Positions 1 to 9,122 of a stretch of DNA of 64,000 nucleotides are shown here, piece by piece; within the stretch, counting starts at the first letter, position 1, and every line of letters starts with the position of its first letter. Source of the stretch: JBBQVS01 sp963792705 (GTDB taxonomy: Bacteria > Chloroflexota > Ktedonobacteria > Ktedonobacterales > Ktedonobacteraceae); contig CAWBXD010000014.1 of NCBI GenBank assembly GCA_963792705.1, positions 1 to 64,000 of the forward strand, read 5' to 3'. Both the position numbers and the translations under genes were made by a program. The notes below the pieces were generated by a model, which saw nothing but the letters and a program-made list of their open reading frames with translations, made no database searches and was not told where the DNA came from.

Positions 1-201
1 TGTAACAATAAGCTGGTATAAATTTGGGGTGATTGATAGACGCGAAGCGCAAAGTAATCTTTTAGCTCCTTTGAGGTAGCATGTTCCATATTTTTTATCA
101 AGATGAGCAAAAATTCGTTGCAGAAAAGTTCTCAGAGCAGCATGAAAGAAACGAAATTGCGCCCCTTGCACCTCGTAAGTAGCTTCGCGTATATTCCCCA
201 T
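1..201 (-). CDS. possible partial hypothetical protein, 5' end only
   Basis: An open frame reads leftward from an ATG at 201 to the window edge without a stop, about 67 codons. A weak AAGGT site lies about 7 bases before the ATG. The peptide is basic and rich in Arg, Leu and Phe, and I do not recognise a family. It would be divergent to larA, so the interval 202-297 would serve both genes. The frame is short and cut by the window edge, so it could be chance. Confidence 0.3.
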   Translation of the reverse strand, partial: MGNIREATYEVQGAQFRFFHAALRTFLQRIFAHLDKKYGTCYLKGAKRLLCASRLSITPNLYQLIVT

Positions 202-209
202 TTCATACC

Positions 210-238
210 TTGCAAATTCAACTTAAGACTTCTATACT
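210..238 (+). promoter_or_regulatory. candidate larA promoter
   Basis: TTGCAA (210-215), a 17-base spacer, then TATACT (233-238) resembles a sigma-70-type promoter with a 4/6 -35 and a 5/6 -10. The predicted start is near 245, about 53 bases before the larA ATG. TTAGGACAAC at 238-247 also occurs at 10638-10647 in the promoter of the sugar operon, suggesting a shared regulator. Confidence 0.4.
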
Positions 239-297
239 TAGGACAACATAAAACAGCAGATATATAAGATGCGCTATCGGCAAAGACGAGGTTTTGT

Positions 298-1578
298 ATG
301 AACATTCAGGTTCCCTATGGTGAGAAACACCTATCTCTGAACTTGCCAGAGAGTACAACAGTCATATACCCACACTACAGTCCTGCACTCGCGGACGAAA
401 AGGGTGCGTTTATGTCTGCCCTTCATGCCCCTATAGGAAGTGCCTCGCTTGTAGAACGTATTCAACCACAAGACCACATTGCTATTGTAATTTCTGATAT
501 CACGCGTCCAACCCCAAACGAGCGCATCGTGACGTGGCTTCTTGAAGCACTCTCCTTTGTGCCACGTTCGCACTTCGTCATTCTCAACGGTACAGGCTCA
601 CATCGTGGGAATACGCGCGAGGAACTTATTCAAATGCTTGGTCAGGACATTGTTGATACCGTCGAAGTCGTCAACCATAATGCGTTCGACCCCAACACAC
701 TCGTCTCTCTTGGCACATCATCTACAGAGGTACCCATCTGGGTTAACCGTCGCTACGTCGAAGCCGACTTTCGTATCGTAACGGGCTTCATTGAGCCACA
801 TTTCTTCGCTGGCTTTTCTGGTGGAGCAAAAGGCATCATCCCTGGACTGGGAGGCCTACAAACAATACAAGCATTGCATAACGCTCGCCTCATAGGGCAT
901 CCTCGTTCAACATGGGCCGTAATGGATAGAAATCCTGTGCAGCAAGGCATTCAGGAATGTGTAAGCAAGTGTTCGCCAGAATTCATGGTAAATGTCACAC
1001 TTGACCCAAAGAAACATATCACTGGCGTGTATGCTGGTCACTATATTGAAGCACACCGCGTAGGCTGTACTGAGGTTGCAAAGTCAGCAACACAAGCAGT
1101 AGCTGCCCCTTTTGATATTGTCATAACTAGCAATAGTGGCTATCCGCTTGACCAGAACCTCTATCAAACGGTTAAAGGCATGACTGCTGCTGCACAGATT
1201 GTACGCAAGGGTGGAGCAATAATTGCCATTGCTGAGTGTCGAGATGGTCTACCCGATCACGGCAACTACAAGACACTGCTCCAAATGCGTCCTACCCCTC
1301 TAGCCTTACTTGACTTGATTAACAGTCCAGGTTTCACTATGCACGATCAATGGCAGGTACAAAAGCAAGCCATCGTACAGCTAGAAGCAGAAGTATATCT
1401 ACACTCTTCATTACCCGATGACGTTGTACGTATGGCGAAGTTTACTCCTGCGCCCGATCTACAACACACGATTGACCATGTAGTACAACAATTTGGAGGT
1501 TCAGCGGCCCGTATAGCTATTTTGCCAGATGGCCCACTAACGGTGCCATATATATCAGAGTTCAGTCACGCTGTGTGA
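298..1578 (+). CDS. larA: LarA-family nickel-dependent 2-hydroxyacid racemase (lactate racemase-like)
   Basis: A 426-residue cytosolic protein of normal LarA length. LarA interconverts L- and D-lactate, or another 2-hydroxyacid in paralogues, using a nickel pincer nucleotide attached to a lysine. The signature residues are present: H102 (GTGSH), H168 (EPHFF), K178 (GGAKGIIPG) and H194. As I recall the Lactobacillus plantarum enzyme (H108, H174, K184, H200), all four are offset by exactly six, which supports a working active site. The cofactor genes larB, larC and larE are not in the window. It converges with an AldA-like dehydrogenase whose usual product is lactate, which fits a lactate role. 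The exact substrate is unproven because the family includes racemases of other hydroxyacids. Confidence 0.88.
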   Translation: MNIQVPYGEKHLSLNLPESTTVIYPHYSPALADEKGAFMSALHAPIGSASLVERIQPQDHIAIVISDITRPTPNERIVTWLLEALSFVPRSHFVILNGTGSHRGNTREELIQMLGQDIVDTVEVVNHNAFDPNTLVSLGTSSTEVPIWVNRRYVEADFRIVTGFIEPHFFAGFSGGAKGIIPGLGGLQTIQALHNARLIGHPRSTWAVMDRNPVQQGIQECVSKCSPEFMVNVTLDPKKHITGVYAGHYIEAHRVGCTEVAKSATQAVAAPFDIVITSNSGYPLDQNLYQTVKGMTAAAQIVRKGGAIIAIAECRDGLPDHGNYKTLLQMRPTPLALLDLINSPGFTMHDQWQVQKQAIVQLEAEVYLHSSLPDDVVRMAKFTPAPDLQHTIDHVVQQFGGSAARIAILPDGPLTVPYISEFSHAV

Positions 1579-1591
1579 TTAAAAAACTCGA

Positions 1592-1640
1592 GGGTACATC
1601 AACTATTATGAATTACATCACATAGTTGGCGTACCTTCGG
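1592..1640 (+). terminator. weak stem-loop after larA, possible terminator
   Basis: GGTAC (1593-1597) and CAACTAT (1600-1606) pair with ATAGTTG (1622-1628) and GTACC (1631-1635), leaving a two-base internal loop. A T-rich stretch follows on the plus strand. It lies between the convergent larA and aldA-like stop codons, so it may end larA transcription. The long loop and imperfect U-tract keep confidence low. Confidence 0.35.
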
Positions 1641-1659
1641 TTTTGTTGTTTGAGACTAT

Positions 1660-3162
1660 CTAGCTGGGATACGGCATGAGATTGGCTGCTGGCGTATCAC
1701 CATAGTTAACATACACCGTCTTTTTACGCAAGTAGTGGTCAAAGCCATGTGTGCCATCATCACCCCCTTGACCGCTCAGACCATAGCCTGTATGGAAGCC
1801 TTGCAGTTGCTCTGGCCCTATCTTGTTGATGTACACCTCACCAAAACGCATTGCCTGCACAGCCCGCATCATACGCTTGATATCTTTTGTGAAAAGGTAG
1901 GCACTCAATCCATACTTAGTATCGTTTGCGAGCGTAATAGCTTGCTCAAAATCATCAAACGGCATAATCGGTGTGATTGGGCCAAACACCTCCTGTTGCA
2001 TGATATCCATATCGTTACGGACGTTTGTCAGTACAGTTGGCTCGTACCAGAAGCCTTTCTGAAATTGCTCTCCGTCTGGACGCTTTCCACCCATAACTAG
2101 CTGTGCGCCCTGTTCTTGTGCATGTCCCACCATGTGCTCAATCTTCTCAAGCTCGACCAGATTTATCTTTGGCCCCAACTCAGTTTCCGGTTGCATCGGG
2201 TCGCCCATCCGTAACTTGCTTGCCATGCCGACATAACGTTCAAGAAATTGGTCAAAAACACGTCGATGCACGTAAGTACGTTCGTTGCACGTACACACTT
2301 GCCCACAATTCATAAAACGTGCAGTAATCGCGTTACGCACAGCAGCGTCTATCTCCGCATCATCCATCACAATAAAGGGAGCCTTCCCTCCCAGTTCGAG
2401 CGATACAACCGTGATGTTCCGTGCGGCAGCTTCAAGGATTTGCCGACCAGCCCGAACCGAACCAGTCACCGTCACAAGTTGTGTAATATCATCACGAACC
2501 AGTGCGTCACCAACAATCGTACCAGCACCAGTAACGACGTTAACAACTCCTGCCGGTACTTCTGCCTCCTCTACAATCTTCGCAAGTGCAAGCGCGCTGA
2601 GGGGTGTGTCCTCATGAGGCTTAATAACAATCGTATTCCCAGCCATGAGAGCGGGAGCGACCTTGCGAGCAAATAGAGCCGCTGGATAATTCCAAGGAAT
2701 AATGCCGACAACAACTCCATACGGCACACTGCGAATCCAGATATCTTCATTGGGACTATCCGAAGCAATAATCTCACCCGTGGCTGCGCGTGCAAATGTG
2801 GCGAAATAGTCAAAGAACTCGGCGGTCCCACCAATTTCGCCTTGTGCCTCAAAAAGTGGTTTGCCCTGTTCTTGCACAACTAATCGCGCTAAGGATGCAG
2901 CGTCTTCACGAATCAGTGCCGCAATGCGCTTAATGTACACCGCACGTTGCACTCCAGATAGGGCCGCCCAAGCAGGTTGTGCTCGTGCTGCAGCTTCAAG
3001 TGCAGCATGTGCATCTTCACGTGTACCTTCGGGAACTTCCGCGAAAGCTTCCCCTGTAGCTGGATTTAGCACAGGGCGTGTTTGTCCACCAGTCGCATTA
3101 CGCCATTGCCCACCAATACGCATCTGATACTTTTTTAGTGTTGTATGTGTTGACATGCTCAT
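1660..3162 (-). CDS. aldA: AldA-like aldehyde dehydrogenase (lactaldehyde/glycolaldehyde dehydrogenase)
   Basis: A 500-residue NAD(P)-dependent aldehyde dehydrogenase. Visible features are IPWNYP (155-160), the cofactor lysine K181 in IKPHE, the general base E256 in ELGGK, and the nucleophile C290 in CGQVC. The C-terminal section (FGEVYINK, LQGFHTGYG, a GG-D-G-HG stretch) closely resembles E. coli AldA, which oxidises L-lactaldehyde to L-lactate and glycolaldehyde to glycolate. The open frame extends 36 codons upstream into the SDR gene; I chose the ATG at 3162 because it follows a purine-rich AGAAGAAAGAAG site and matches the family N-terminus. It is the last gene of the sugar operon, 13 bases after the SDR stop. 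Substrate assignment is inferred from resemblance and context. Confidence 0.85.
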   Translation of the reverse strand: MSMSTHTTLKKYQMRIGGQWRNATGGQTRPVLNPATGEAFAEVPEGTREDAHAALEAAARAQPAWAALSGVQRAVYIKRIAALIREDAASLARLVVQEQGKPLFEAQGEIGGTAEFFDYFATFARAATGEIIASDSPNEDIWIRSVPYGVVVGIIPWNYPAALFARKVAPALMAGNTIVIKPHEDTPLSALALAKIVEEAEVPAGVVNVVTGAGTIVGDALVRDDITQLVTVTGSVRAGRQILEAAARNITVVSLELGGKAPFIVMDDAEIDAAVRNAITARFMNCGQVCTCNERTYVHRRVFDQFLERYVGMASKLRMGDPMQPETELGPKINLVELEKIEHMVGHAQEQGAQLVMGGKRPDGEQFQKGFWYEPTVLTNVRNDMDIMQQEVFGPITPIMPFDDFEQAITLANDTKYGLSAYLFTKDIKRMMRAVQAMRFGEVYINKIGPEQLQGFHTGYGLSGQGGDDGTHGFDHYLRKKTVYVNYGDTPAANLMPYPS

Positions 3163-3175
3163 CTTCTTTCTTCTG

Positions 3176-3955
3176 CTAGCTGGGCCAATTGCCGCCGTCA
3201 ACATTAATACATTGCTGCGTAATATAATCTGCATCGCTTGAAGCCAGAAATGCTGCAACATTTGCAACATCCTCCGGTTGCTCGATACGACCTAGAGGGA
3301 TTGATGCAACTGCTTGACGCTTTGGTTCGCCGACTGGGACGTTGGATATTTTCGCAAACTGCTTATCAACCTCTTCCCAAAATGGTGTATCAACAACTCC
3401 CGGCGCAATTGCGTTGACATTAATCTTGTGCTCTGCCAGTGCAAGTGCTATTGATTGTGTCATACTAATCACACACGCCTTACTTGCACAGTAAGCTAGC
3501 ACGAATGCTTCGCCACGTCTTCCAGCCTGGGACGCTAAATTAATGATTTTTCCGCCTCGTCCTTGTTAAATCATCACACGTGCTGCAGCTTGACTACACC
3601 AGAGTAATCCCTTGCAGTTGATATCGAACATAAAATTCCAGTCTTGCTCAGTCGTTTCCAGAAAAGGAATAATCTTACCCACACCGGCATTGTTCACCAG
3701 AATATCTAGTCCACCAAACTCTTGTACTGCTGCGTCAACCATTGCTTGCACCTGCTGCTGATTACGTACATCGACAGCAACTGCTATTGCTTTTCCATTC
3801 TTCCCATTAATCTCTTCAGCAGTTTTTTGAGCATCCGCGTGCTTGAGATCACCAATGACAACCTTGGCACCTTCCTGAGCGTAACGCAACGCAATGGCTC
3901 GTCCCATGCCCTGCGCTCCACCAGTAATAATGGCAACCTTGCCTTCTAGTCTCAT
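3176..3955 (-). pseudogene. short-chain dehydrogenase (sorbitol/polyol dehydrogenase-like) broken by an in-frame TAA
   Basis: Read as one frame this is a 259-codon classical SDR. The N-terminal TGGAQGMG dinucleotide site (residues 11-18), NNAG, the catalytic Tyr and Lys of YCASK, and a C-terminal DGGNWPS like that of SmoS-type sorbitol dehydrogenases are all in order. A TAA at 3566-3568, after ARVMI and before QGRGGKIINLAS, interrupts it at codon 130, before the catalytic Tyr. No frameshift is needed and the downstream half is intact, so this is a single-base nonsense change, a sequence error, or a read-through case. The downstream ORF alone lacks the Rossmann site and cannot be an enzyme. 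It sits between the dehydratase and aldA in the sugar operon, where a sugar or polyol dehydrogenase is expected. Confidence 0.82.
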
Positions 3956-4021
3956 GAAAACTCTCCTTTAAAATGTTGTTGCTAACAACGAAACAGCAAA
4001 TCACTATACCTGTAATGCGTA

Positions 4022-5197
4022 CTATGCAACACGATAACGATCAAGCGTGGCCTGATTGAGCTTCACGCCTAACCCCGATTGATTCGGGAGCCGAACAAAG
4101 CCCTTACTATCAAGGGTCAGAGGCTCCTCAAAGAGATCGGTGCGTAGCGCATTCGGATTTTGGTCCCATTCAAGCCAGCTTCCATTAGGAATTGCAGCAA
4201 TGAAGTGCATATTGGCAATACTGCTTACAGCCGAGGAGAAAACGTGAGGAATGACGGGCAATCCATATGCTTGAGCAAGTGCGGCAATCTTGCGACATTC
4301 AGTGATACCACCTGACCATATCACATCTGGTTGCACAATATCAACAGCCTGACGCACAATGAGTTCACGAAAGCCTGGTAAACCTGTTTCAGTCTCATAG
4401 CCAGACACAGGTGTAGTAAGCTGATGTGCCACGAGTGCTGAGCCGTTCAGGTCCTCGGTAGCGACAGGCTCCTCAAGCCAATAAATGTCTTGATCTTCGA
4501 CCGCATGCATAAACTTCAAGGCTAACGAAGGAGTCCAGGCGTTGTTCGCATCAATGGCAAGCTTCACATTTGGTCCAATAGCTTTGCGAGCCGCTTGAAC
4601 ACGTGCGATATCCTCTTCAAATGTGACAGTTGCATAATCAGGGGCAGGCATATCAGCAAGTGGATTCAAAAGAGCAGTTGGTTGACGTCCAACCTTGATT
4701 TTCACACAGCCAAAACCACGTTCAGCATAACCCCCAACCTCTTCAGCTAACGCGTGTACGTCTTTATCCTCAGCATAAAATCCGGCAGAGGCATACGCCT
4801 GAAGTGTGTCGCGGTAGCCCCCAAGCAAACGATAGAGCGGCGTATGCGTTGCCTGCCCAATAATATCCCAGATCGCAATGTCTATTCCACTCATTGCCAT
4901 CATCAGCATACCGCGCCGACCCCGCTGTTGCGCTCGCGTCGCCATCATTTGCCACAACCGCTCAACTCTGAACGGGTCTTGACCAAGAATTGTGCGCCGC
5001 AGTTCGCCCGTGATAAGCGACTCTGTACTCTCTAAAAAGCCGCCGTAGGTCGCCGCCTCGCCAAGACCAACAATACCTTCATCCGTATGCACCTGCACCA
5101 GGAGCGTTGGACGTTCTGGCATATAGTGGATGGCGTCAGCCATAGCGACAGTCATAGGAAAACGAAGTTTGATGGTGGTGACATCTGTGATAATCAA
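4022..5197 (-). CDS. mandelate racemase/muconate lactonizing family sugar-acid dehydratase
   Basis: A 391-residue enolase-superfamily protein. The N-terminal capping domain (1-125) is followed by a barrel with K166/K168 (KIK), metal ligands D216 (IDANN), E242 (WLEEP) and E268 (GYE), and a D291/H318 dyad (QPD and IPHVF). The KxK plus His/Asp pattern belongs to the mandelate-racemase subgroup, whose members mostly dehydrate aldonic acids (rhamnonate, fuconate, galactonate, arabinonate) to 2-keto-3-deoxy acids. The start is TTG at 5197 with AGAGGTG just upstream. Operon neighbours (sugar ABC transporter, SDR, aldehyde dehydrogenase) support a non-phosphorylated sugar-oxidation route ending in pyruvate plus an aldehyde. 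I cannot name the substrate. Confidence 0.82.
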   Translation of the reverse strand: MIITDVTTIKLRFPMTVAMADAIHYMPERPTLLVQVHTDEGIVGLGEAATYGGFLESTESLITGELRRTILGQDPFRVERLWQMMATRAQQRGRRGMLMMAMSGIDIAIWDIIGQATHTPLYRLLGGYRDTLQAYASAGFYAEDKDVHALAEEVGGYAERGFGCVKIKVGRQPTALLNPLADMPAPDYATVTFEEDIARVQAARKAIGPNVKLAIDANNAWTPSLALKFMHAVEDQDIYWLEEPVATEDLNGSALVAHQLTTPVSGYETETGLPGFRELIVRQAVDIVQPDVIWSGGITECRKIAALAQAYGLPVIPHVFSSAVSSIANMHFIAAIPNGSWLEWDQNPNALRTDLFEEPLTLDSKGFVRLPNQSGLGVKLNQATLDRYRVA

Positions 5198-5277
5198 TGC
5201 ACACCTCTTTTCGTAGGGATAGCTATCCCACGCAATACATGTTAGAAATACAGTGAGGACAACTTGAGTCGCAGTGC

Positions 5278-6291
5278 TTAAATTCTTTCGAGTTTCTTAG
5301 TTGCCAGTCTACTTTGCAGGAGGATAACGATCAATAAGAATGCGCCACGTACAACATCCTGCCAAAATGGACTGAGTGTTATTCCTGCGCCACTAAGGAA
5401 GTTCAAAATATTCAAGATAAATCCCAGCAGCAGTACGCCAATAAAGGTTCCAAAGACTGATCCCTCGCCGCCGGAAATTAATGTACCACCGACTACAACA
5501 GAGGCAATCGCCGAAAGCTCATAACCAGATGCCAAATTTCCAGAACCGGTAAACGTTTGGATAGCCATAAACACACCTGCAAGTCCCGCCAACGTCCCAC
5601 TCAGCGCGTATGCTCCTAGCAATGTCGCATTCACCTGAATACCAAGCAAACGCGCAGCCTCCTCATTGCCACCAATAGCCAACAAATGGCGAGCAAAACG
5701 CGAATAATTGAGGACGATGATACCGATGACAAAAGCCACAACCAGAACGATTACAGGGTTAGGGATACCAAAGACATCACCATTTCCAAAGCCTATCAAA
5801 TCGCTATTCGTGACGGTAACATTATGTTCATTTGAAAAGTACAAGGCCAAACCGCGCACACCAAGAAGAGTTGCCAACGTCGTCACAAATGGAGGAATGT
5901 GCATCTGCGTAATGACAAACCCATTGAAGAGTCCCACGGCAAGTCCCGTTAGAAGAGCAGCAGCTATTGCGGGCAACATGCCATGAGGGCTGGTAAGAGC
6001 CACCACAACAGATGAAAGCGCGATTGTTGAACCTACCGAAAGGTCGATACCACCAGTAATAATGACAAAGGTCATTCCAAGCGCGATCAGGCCAATTGGA
6101 ACATTAGAGACAATAACATTGTCTAGTATGTTGTATTGTGTCAGGAAGCCGTTAAAGCTGAGCGAACTGATCACAAGAACCAGGATGAGAGCAATCAACG
6201 CACCTTGCCGTCGAACGATACTTCCAACAATGGGCCAAACGTTATTTCCTTGTACTGAGCGTTGAGCTTTAGACGTAGAAACTCGTTCCAT
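5278..6291 (-). CDS. sugar ABC transporter permease, YjfF-like
   Basis: A 337-residue polytopic membrane protein of the RbsC/AraH permease family (BPD_transp_2). The conserved GMTFVIITGGIDLSVGS segment (about 75-92) and a late VVVGGTLISGGEGSVFGT segment are both present, with 8-10 hydrophobic spans. Its N- and C-terminal halves resemble E. coli YjfF, one of the two permeases of the galactofuranose transporter. It follows the second permease by 115 bases and precedes the dehydratase. A GGAGAG site lies about 10 bases before the ATG. The sugar is uncertain. Confidence 0.85.
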   Translation of the reverse strand: MERVSTSKAQRSVQGNNVWPIVGSIVRRQGALIALILVLVISSLSFNGFLTQYNILDNVIVSNVPIGLIALGMTFVIITGGIDLSVGSTIALSSVVVALTSPHGMLPAIAAALLTGLAVGLFNGFVITQMHIPPFVTTLATLLGVRGLALYFSNEHNVTVTNSDLIGFGNGDVFGIPNPVIVLVVAFVIGIIVLNYSRFARHLLAIGGNEEAARLLGIQVNATLLGAYALSGTLAGLAGVFMAIQTFTGSGNLASGYELSAIASVVVGGTLISGGEGSVFGTFIGVLLLGFILNILNFLSGAGITLSPFWQDVVRGAFLLIVILLQSRLATKKLERI

Positions 6292-6406
6292 ACTTTATTT
6301 CTCTCCAAAGAATGCTGGTACACGTCAGAGTGCTCCGCTTCTAGTGTCTCTACTTTATTGCACATCCAACGCTAGATATCAACATCCGTACTAGACGCGT
6401 ATTTCC

Positions 6407-7429
6407 TTATGAAGATTTGCGCTGTGTCTGTAAATAGACAGCCAGGATGATGAGAAGAGCCTCTACAACTCTAGAAATATCGGCTGACACGTTATTCGCG
6501 GTCAAGGTAGAGGTCAACAATTGGATAAACACTGCGCCAATAAATGTACCAACAACATTAGCCTGCCCACCAAGTAGTGAAGAACCTCCAACAGCAACGG
6601 CAGCGATAGCATTCAGTTCCATCCCTACACCAATTCCACCAGGATCGGCGGAAGAATTATTCGAGATGTAGAACACACCAGCGATGCCTGCTAAAACGCC
6701 GAGAATAATGTACACAGCCAATTTTACACGCGCCACCGGAATACCGGCCAAGCGAGCAGCAGGTTCATTCCCACCCGTTGCTACAACCTGGCGACCAAAG
6801 ATTGTACTACGCACAAGCCAAATAAAAAAAATGACAATGATCAACATCACAACTACTTGAAAAGGAATACCCAGAATTGCGCCAGTACCAATGAATTGAA
6901 ACGTGGGATTTGAGAAATCAACTACGCCATTCACCAGAACTTCAGCGATGCCGCGTCCAGCGATATACAAAATAAGGGTCGCGACAATCGGTTGGATACG
7001 AAAAGCTGTCACCAACACTCCGTTGAAAAGGCCACAAAGGGCGGCAACAAATACTGCGGCAAGAATTGCTACAACATAAGAAATAGGGCCTGTCAGCGAA
7101 AATATTCTACCAACAAAGATAAGCGCAGCTACGGAACCAGCAATCGACATCACCGAACCAACGGAGAGATCAATACCTCCCGTTGCAATGACAAGCGTCA
7201 TACCCATCGCCACAATCACCGTTTCTGCTACTTGATATAGATTGGTACTAAGCGTTTGTGCGGAAAGAAAGTGGGGAGTGATAAAAATATTGAAGATCAC
7301 GAGCAGGACCAGAGCAGCGAACGTTCCATATGTCTGTCCATATCCACGCAAGCGACTAACGGTAAATGGTTGTCGGGGGACGACTGGAACGGAGGGAGAC
7401 GTTGCAATATCATCGTTAAGCTTAGCCAT
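6407..7429 (-). CDS. sugar ABC transporter permease, YtfT-like
   Basis: A 340-residue RbsC-family permease with about 9 membrane spans, the GMTLVIATGGIDLSVGS motif (about 75-91), the IQPIVATL segment also found in YtfT, and VAVGGSSLLGGQANVVGT near the C-terminus. The ATG overlaps the stop of the ATPase gene by 8 bases, so the two are probably translationally coupled, and a GAGGTG site precedes it. It should form a heterodimeric channel with the neighbouring YjfF-like permease. Confidence 0.85.
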   Translation of the reverse strand: MAKLNDDIATSPSVPVVPRQPFTVSRLRGYGQTYGTFAALVLLVIFNIFITPHFLSAQTLSTNLYQVAETVIVAMGMTLVIATGGIDLSVGSVMSIAGSVAALIFVGRIFSLTGPISYVVAILAAVFVAALCGLFNGVLVTAFRIQPIVATLILYIAGRGIAEVLVNGVVDFSNPTFQFIGTGAILGIPFQVVVMLIIVIFFIWLVRSTIFGRQVVATGGNEPAARLAGIPVARVKLAVYIILGVLAGIAGVFYISNNSSADPGGIGVGMELNAIAAVAVGGSSLLGGQANVVGTFIGAVFIQLLTSTLTANNVSADISRVVEALLIILAVYLQTQRKSS

Positions 7430-9029
7430 TAGACACCTCGCCAGTACTATCTAGTTTTGTGAGTTGTACAGAGCCTTTTTTATCCGCGTTAAATTCGCCT
7501 AACACCTCTTCATCAGTACCTTGTGCCATTGCAACCATCACCGCATCTTGGCTGATCTGCTCATGAGGAATGTTGGATACCGTTTTGCCATCACGTAGCA
7601 CCACAATCCGATCACTTCCTTCAGTTAATTCTTCCAAGTCTGATGAAATCATCACGACACCAACACCATCTTCGGCTAACTCTTCGATAATGCTCTGAAT
7701 TTCAGCGCGAGCACCTACGTCGATGCCGCGCGTAGGTTCATCTAAAATCAATATCTGCGGGTTCAAACAAAGCCAGCGCGCGAGCAACACCTTTTGCTGA
7801 TTTCCACCAGAGAGTTCGCGGATTTTTTGCTCAGGTCCTGATGTCTTAATACCCATACGACGGATAAATTGGTCAACAATCTGCCGTTGCTTCGAGCGCG
7901 AAACAATTCCGTAGCGTGAGAAAAGAGGTAAAGCAGCTAAGGTAAGATTATCGCGCACTGAAAGATGTGGAATAATGCCCTCAGCTTTACGATCCTCTGA
8001 GCAAAAACCGATGTGTGAGCGGATTGCATCGCTTGGCGATTTGAAGCGCACTGGTTTCCCTGCAACATCCACATGCCCACCCTCAAGCTTATCGGCACCA
8101 AAAATAGCTCTTGCAAACTCGCTACGACCAGAGCCAAGCAAGCCAGCCAGTCCAACTATCTCGCCTGACTGTAACTTCAGACTTGCATCACGCAACTTAT
8201 GTCCATAGCGCAGATCATGAGCTTCTAAAAGTGTCTTGTCCTGTGCATGATGTTTGCTGGCGTCAAAACTTGTCTGTCCACCACGTTGTACCTCGCCACG
8301 CTCTTTCCCCAACATCGTCGCCACCAGTTCTACACGCGTAATTTTGTTCATATCACGAGCATCGACGGTACGACCATCACGCATAATCGTCACACGATCA
8401 CAAATCTCGAACAACTCATCCAGACGATGCCCAACGAACACGACAGAAACACCGTCAGACTTCAACTGACGAATAATTGAGAAGAGCACTTGCACCTCTT
8501 GCTCGTTGAGAGACGAGGTTGGCTCATCCATGACGACAAGTTTACTTTCAAATGATACAGCTCTGGCAATAGCAACCATTTGCTGAATAGCAATGTTATA
8601 GGTCATTAACGGTTTGCGTACATCAATGGAAATTGAGATACGCTCTAACAACTTACTGCTCTCGGCATTAATCTTAGGCCAATTAATAAAACCGAAACGA
8701 CGAGGTTCACGCCCCAGAAAAATATTTTCGGCGACCGACCGAAACGGAATGAGGTTGATCTCTTGATAAATGGTACTAATACCATTATTCTGTGCCTGTT
8801 GAGGCGAGTTAAAATCAATTGAGGTGCCGTTAAAAAGAATACTACCACTATCCCTATGATATGCTCCCGTGAGAACCTTGATGAGCGTGGATTTTCCAGC
8901 ACCATTCTGACCAACAAGAGCGTGAATCTCACTTTGTTGGATAGTAAGATTCGCATCTACCAGTGCCTGTACACCTGGAAACCCTTTTTTCACGTGCTCA
9001 ATCTGCAGCAATGGATTGATTTGGGACAT
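7422..9029 (-). CDS. sugar ABC transporter ATP-binding protein, two NBDs (YtfR/RbsA-like)
   Basis: A 535-residue ATPase energising the two permeases. Domain 1 carries Walker A GQNGAGKST (40-48) and a VMDEPTSSL Walker B. Domain 2 carries the degenerate Walker A (GLLGSGRSE) usual in this family, an LSGGNQQKV signature and an ILDEPTRGID Walker B. The frame extends 25 codons upstream, but the ATG at 9029 is preceded by AAAGGGG at good spacing and begins the family-typical N-terminus, so I chose it. It lies between the binding-protein gene and the permeases. Confidence 0.88.
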   Translation of the reverse strand: MSQINPLLQIEHVKKGFPGVQALVDANLTIQQSEIHALVGQNGAGKSTLIKVLTGAYHRDSGSILFNGTSIDFNSPQQAQNNGISTIYQEINLIPFRSVAENIFLGREPRRFGFINWPKINAESSKLLERISISIDVRKPLMTYNIAIQQMVAIARAVSFESKLVVMDEPTSSLNEQEVQVLFSIIRQLKSDGVSVVFVGHRLDELFEICDRVTIMRDGRTVDARDMNKITRVELVATMLGKERGEVQRGGQTSFDASKHHAQDKTLLEAHDLRYGHKLRDASLKLQSGEIVGLAGLLGSGRSEFARAIFGADKLEGGHVDVAGKPVRFKSPSDAIRSHIGFCSEDRKAEGIIPHLSVRDNLTLAALPLFSRYGIVSRSKQRQIVDQFIRRMGIKTSGPEQKIRELSGGNQQKVLLARWLCLNPQILILDEPTRGIDVGARAEIQSIIEELAEDGVGVVMISSDLEELTEGSDRIVVLRDGKTVSNIPHEQISQDAVMVAMAQGTDEEVLGEFNADKKGSVQLTKLDSTGEVSNG

Positions 9030-9058
9030 CCATGACCCCTTTCGACATATCTGAAGGC

Positions 9059-9082
9059 CAGAAGTGCCTTTCGACACTTCTG
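9059..9082 (-). other. intercistronic stem-loop
   Basis: CAGAAGTG (9059-9066) pairs perfectly with CACTTCTG (9075-9082) across an 8-base loop, between the binding-protein stop and the ATPase start. No U-run follows, so it is not a full terminator. Such hairpins often protect or attenuate message after the highly expressed binding-protein gene; that role is inferred here. Confidence 0.5.
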
Positions 9083-9122
9083 ACCATCTTAAACTGGACT
9101 TCACTTCACAGAAGGGGTCCTT

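Noticed and set aside
2103..2676. Plus-strand frames of 70-142 codons inside the aldehyde dehydrogenase gene
   Set aside because: Antisense shadows of a conserved gene; no ribosome sites or recognisable domains.
3566..3568. Possible recoding (selenocysteine or pyrrolysine) at the SDR TAA or kinase TAG
   Set aside because: TAA is not a known recoding codon for either, neither family uses such residues, and TAG and TAA serve as normal stops elsewhere in the window.
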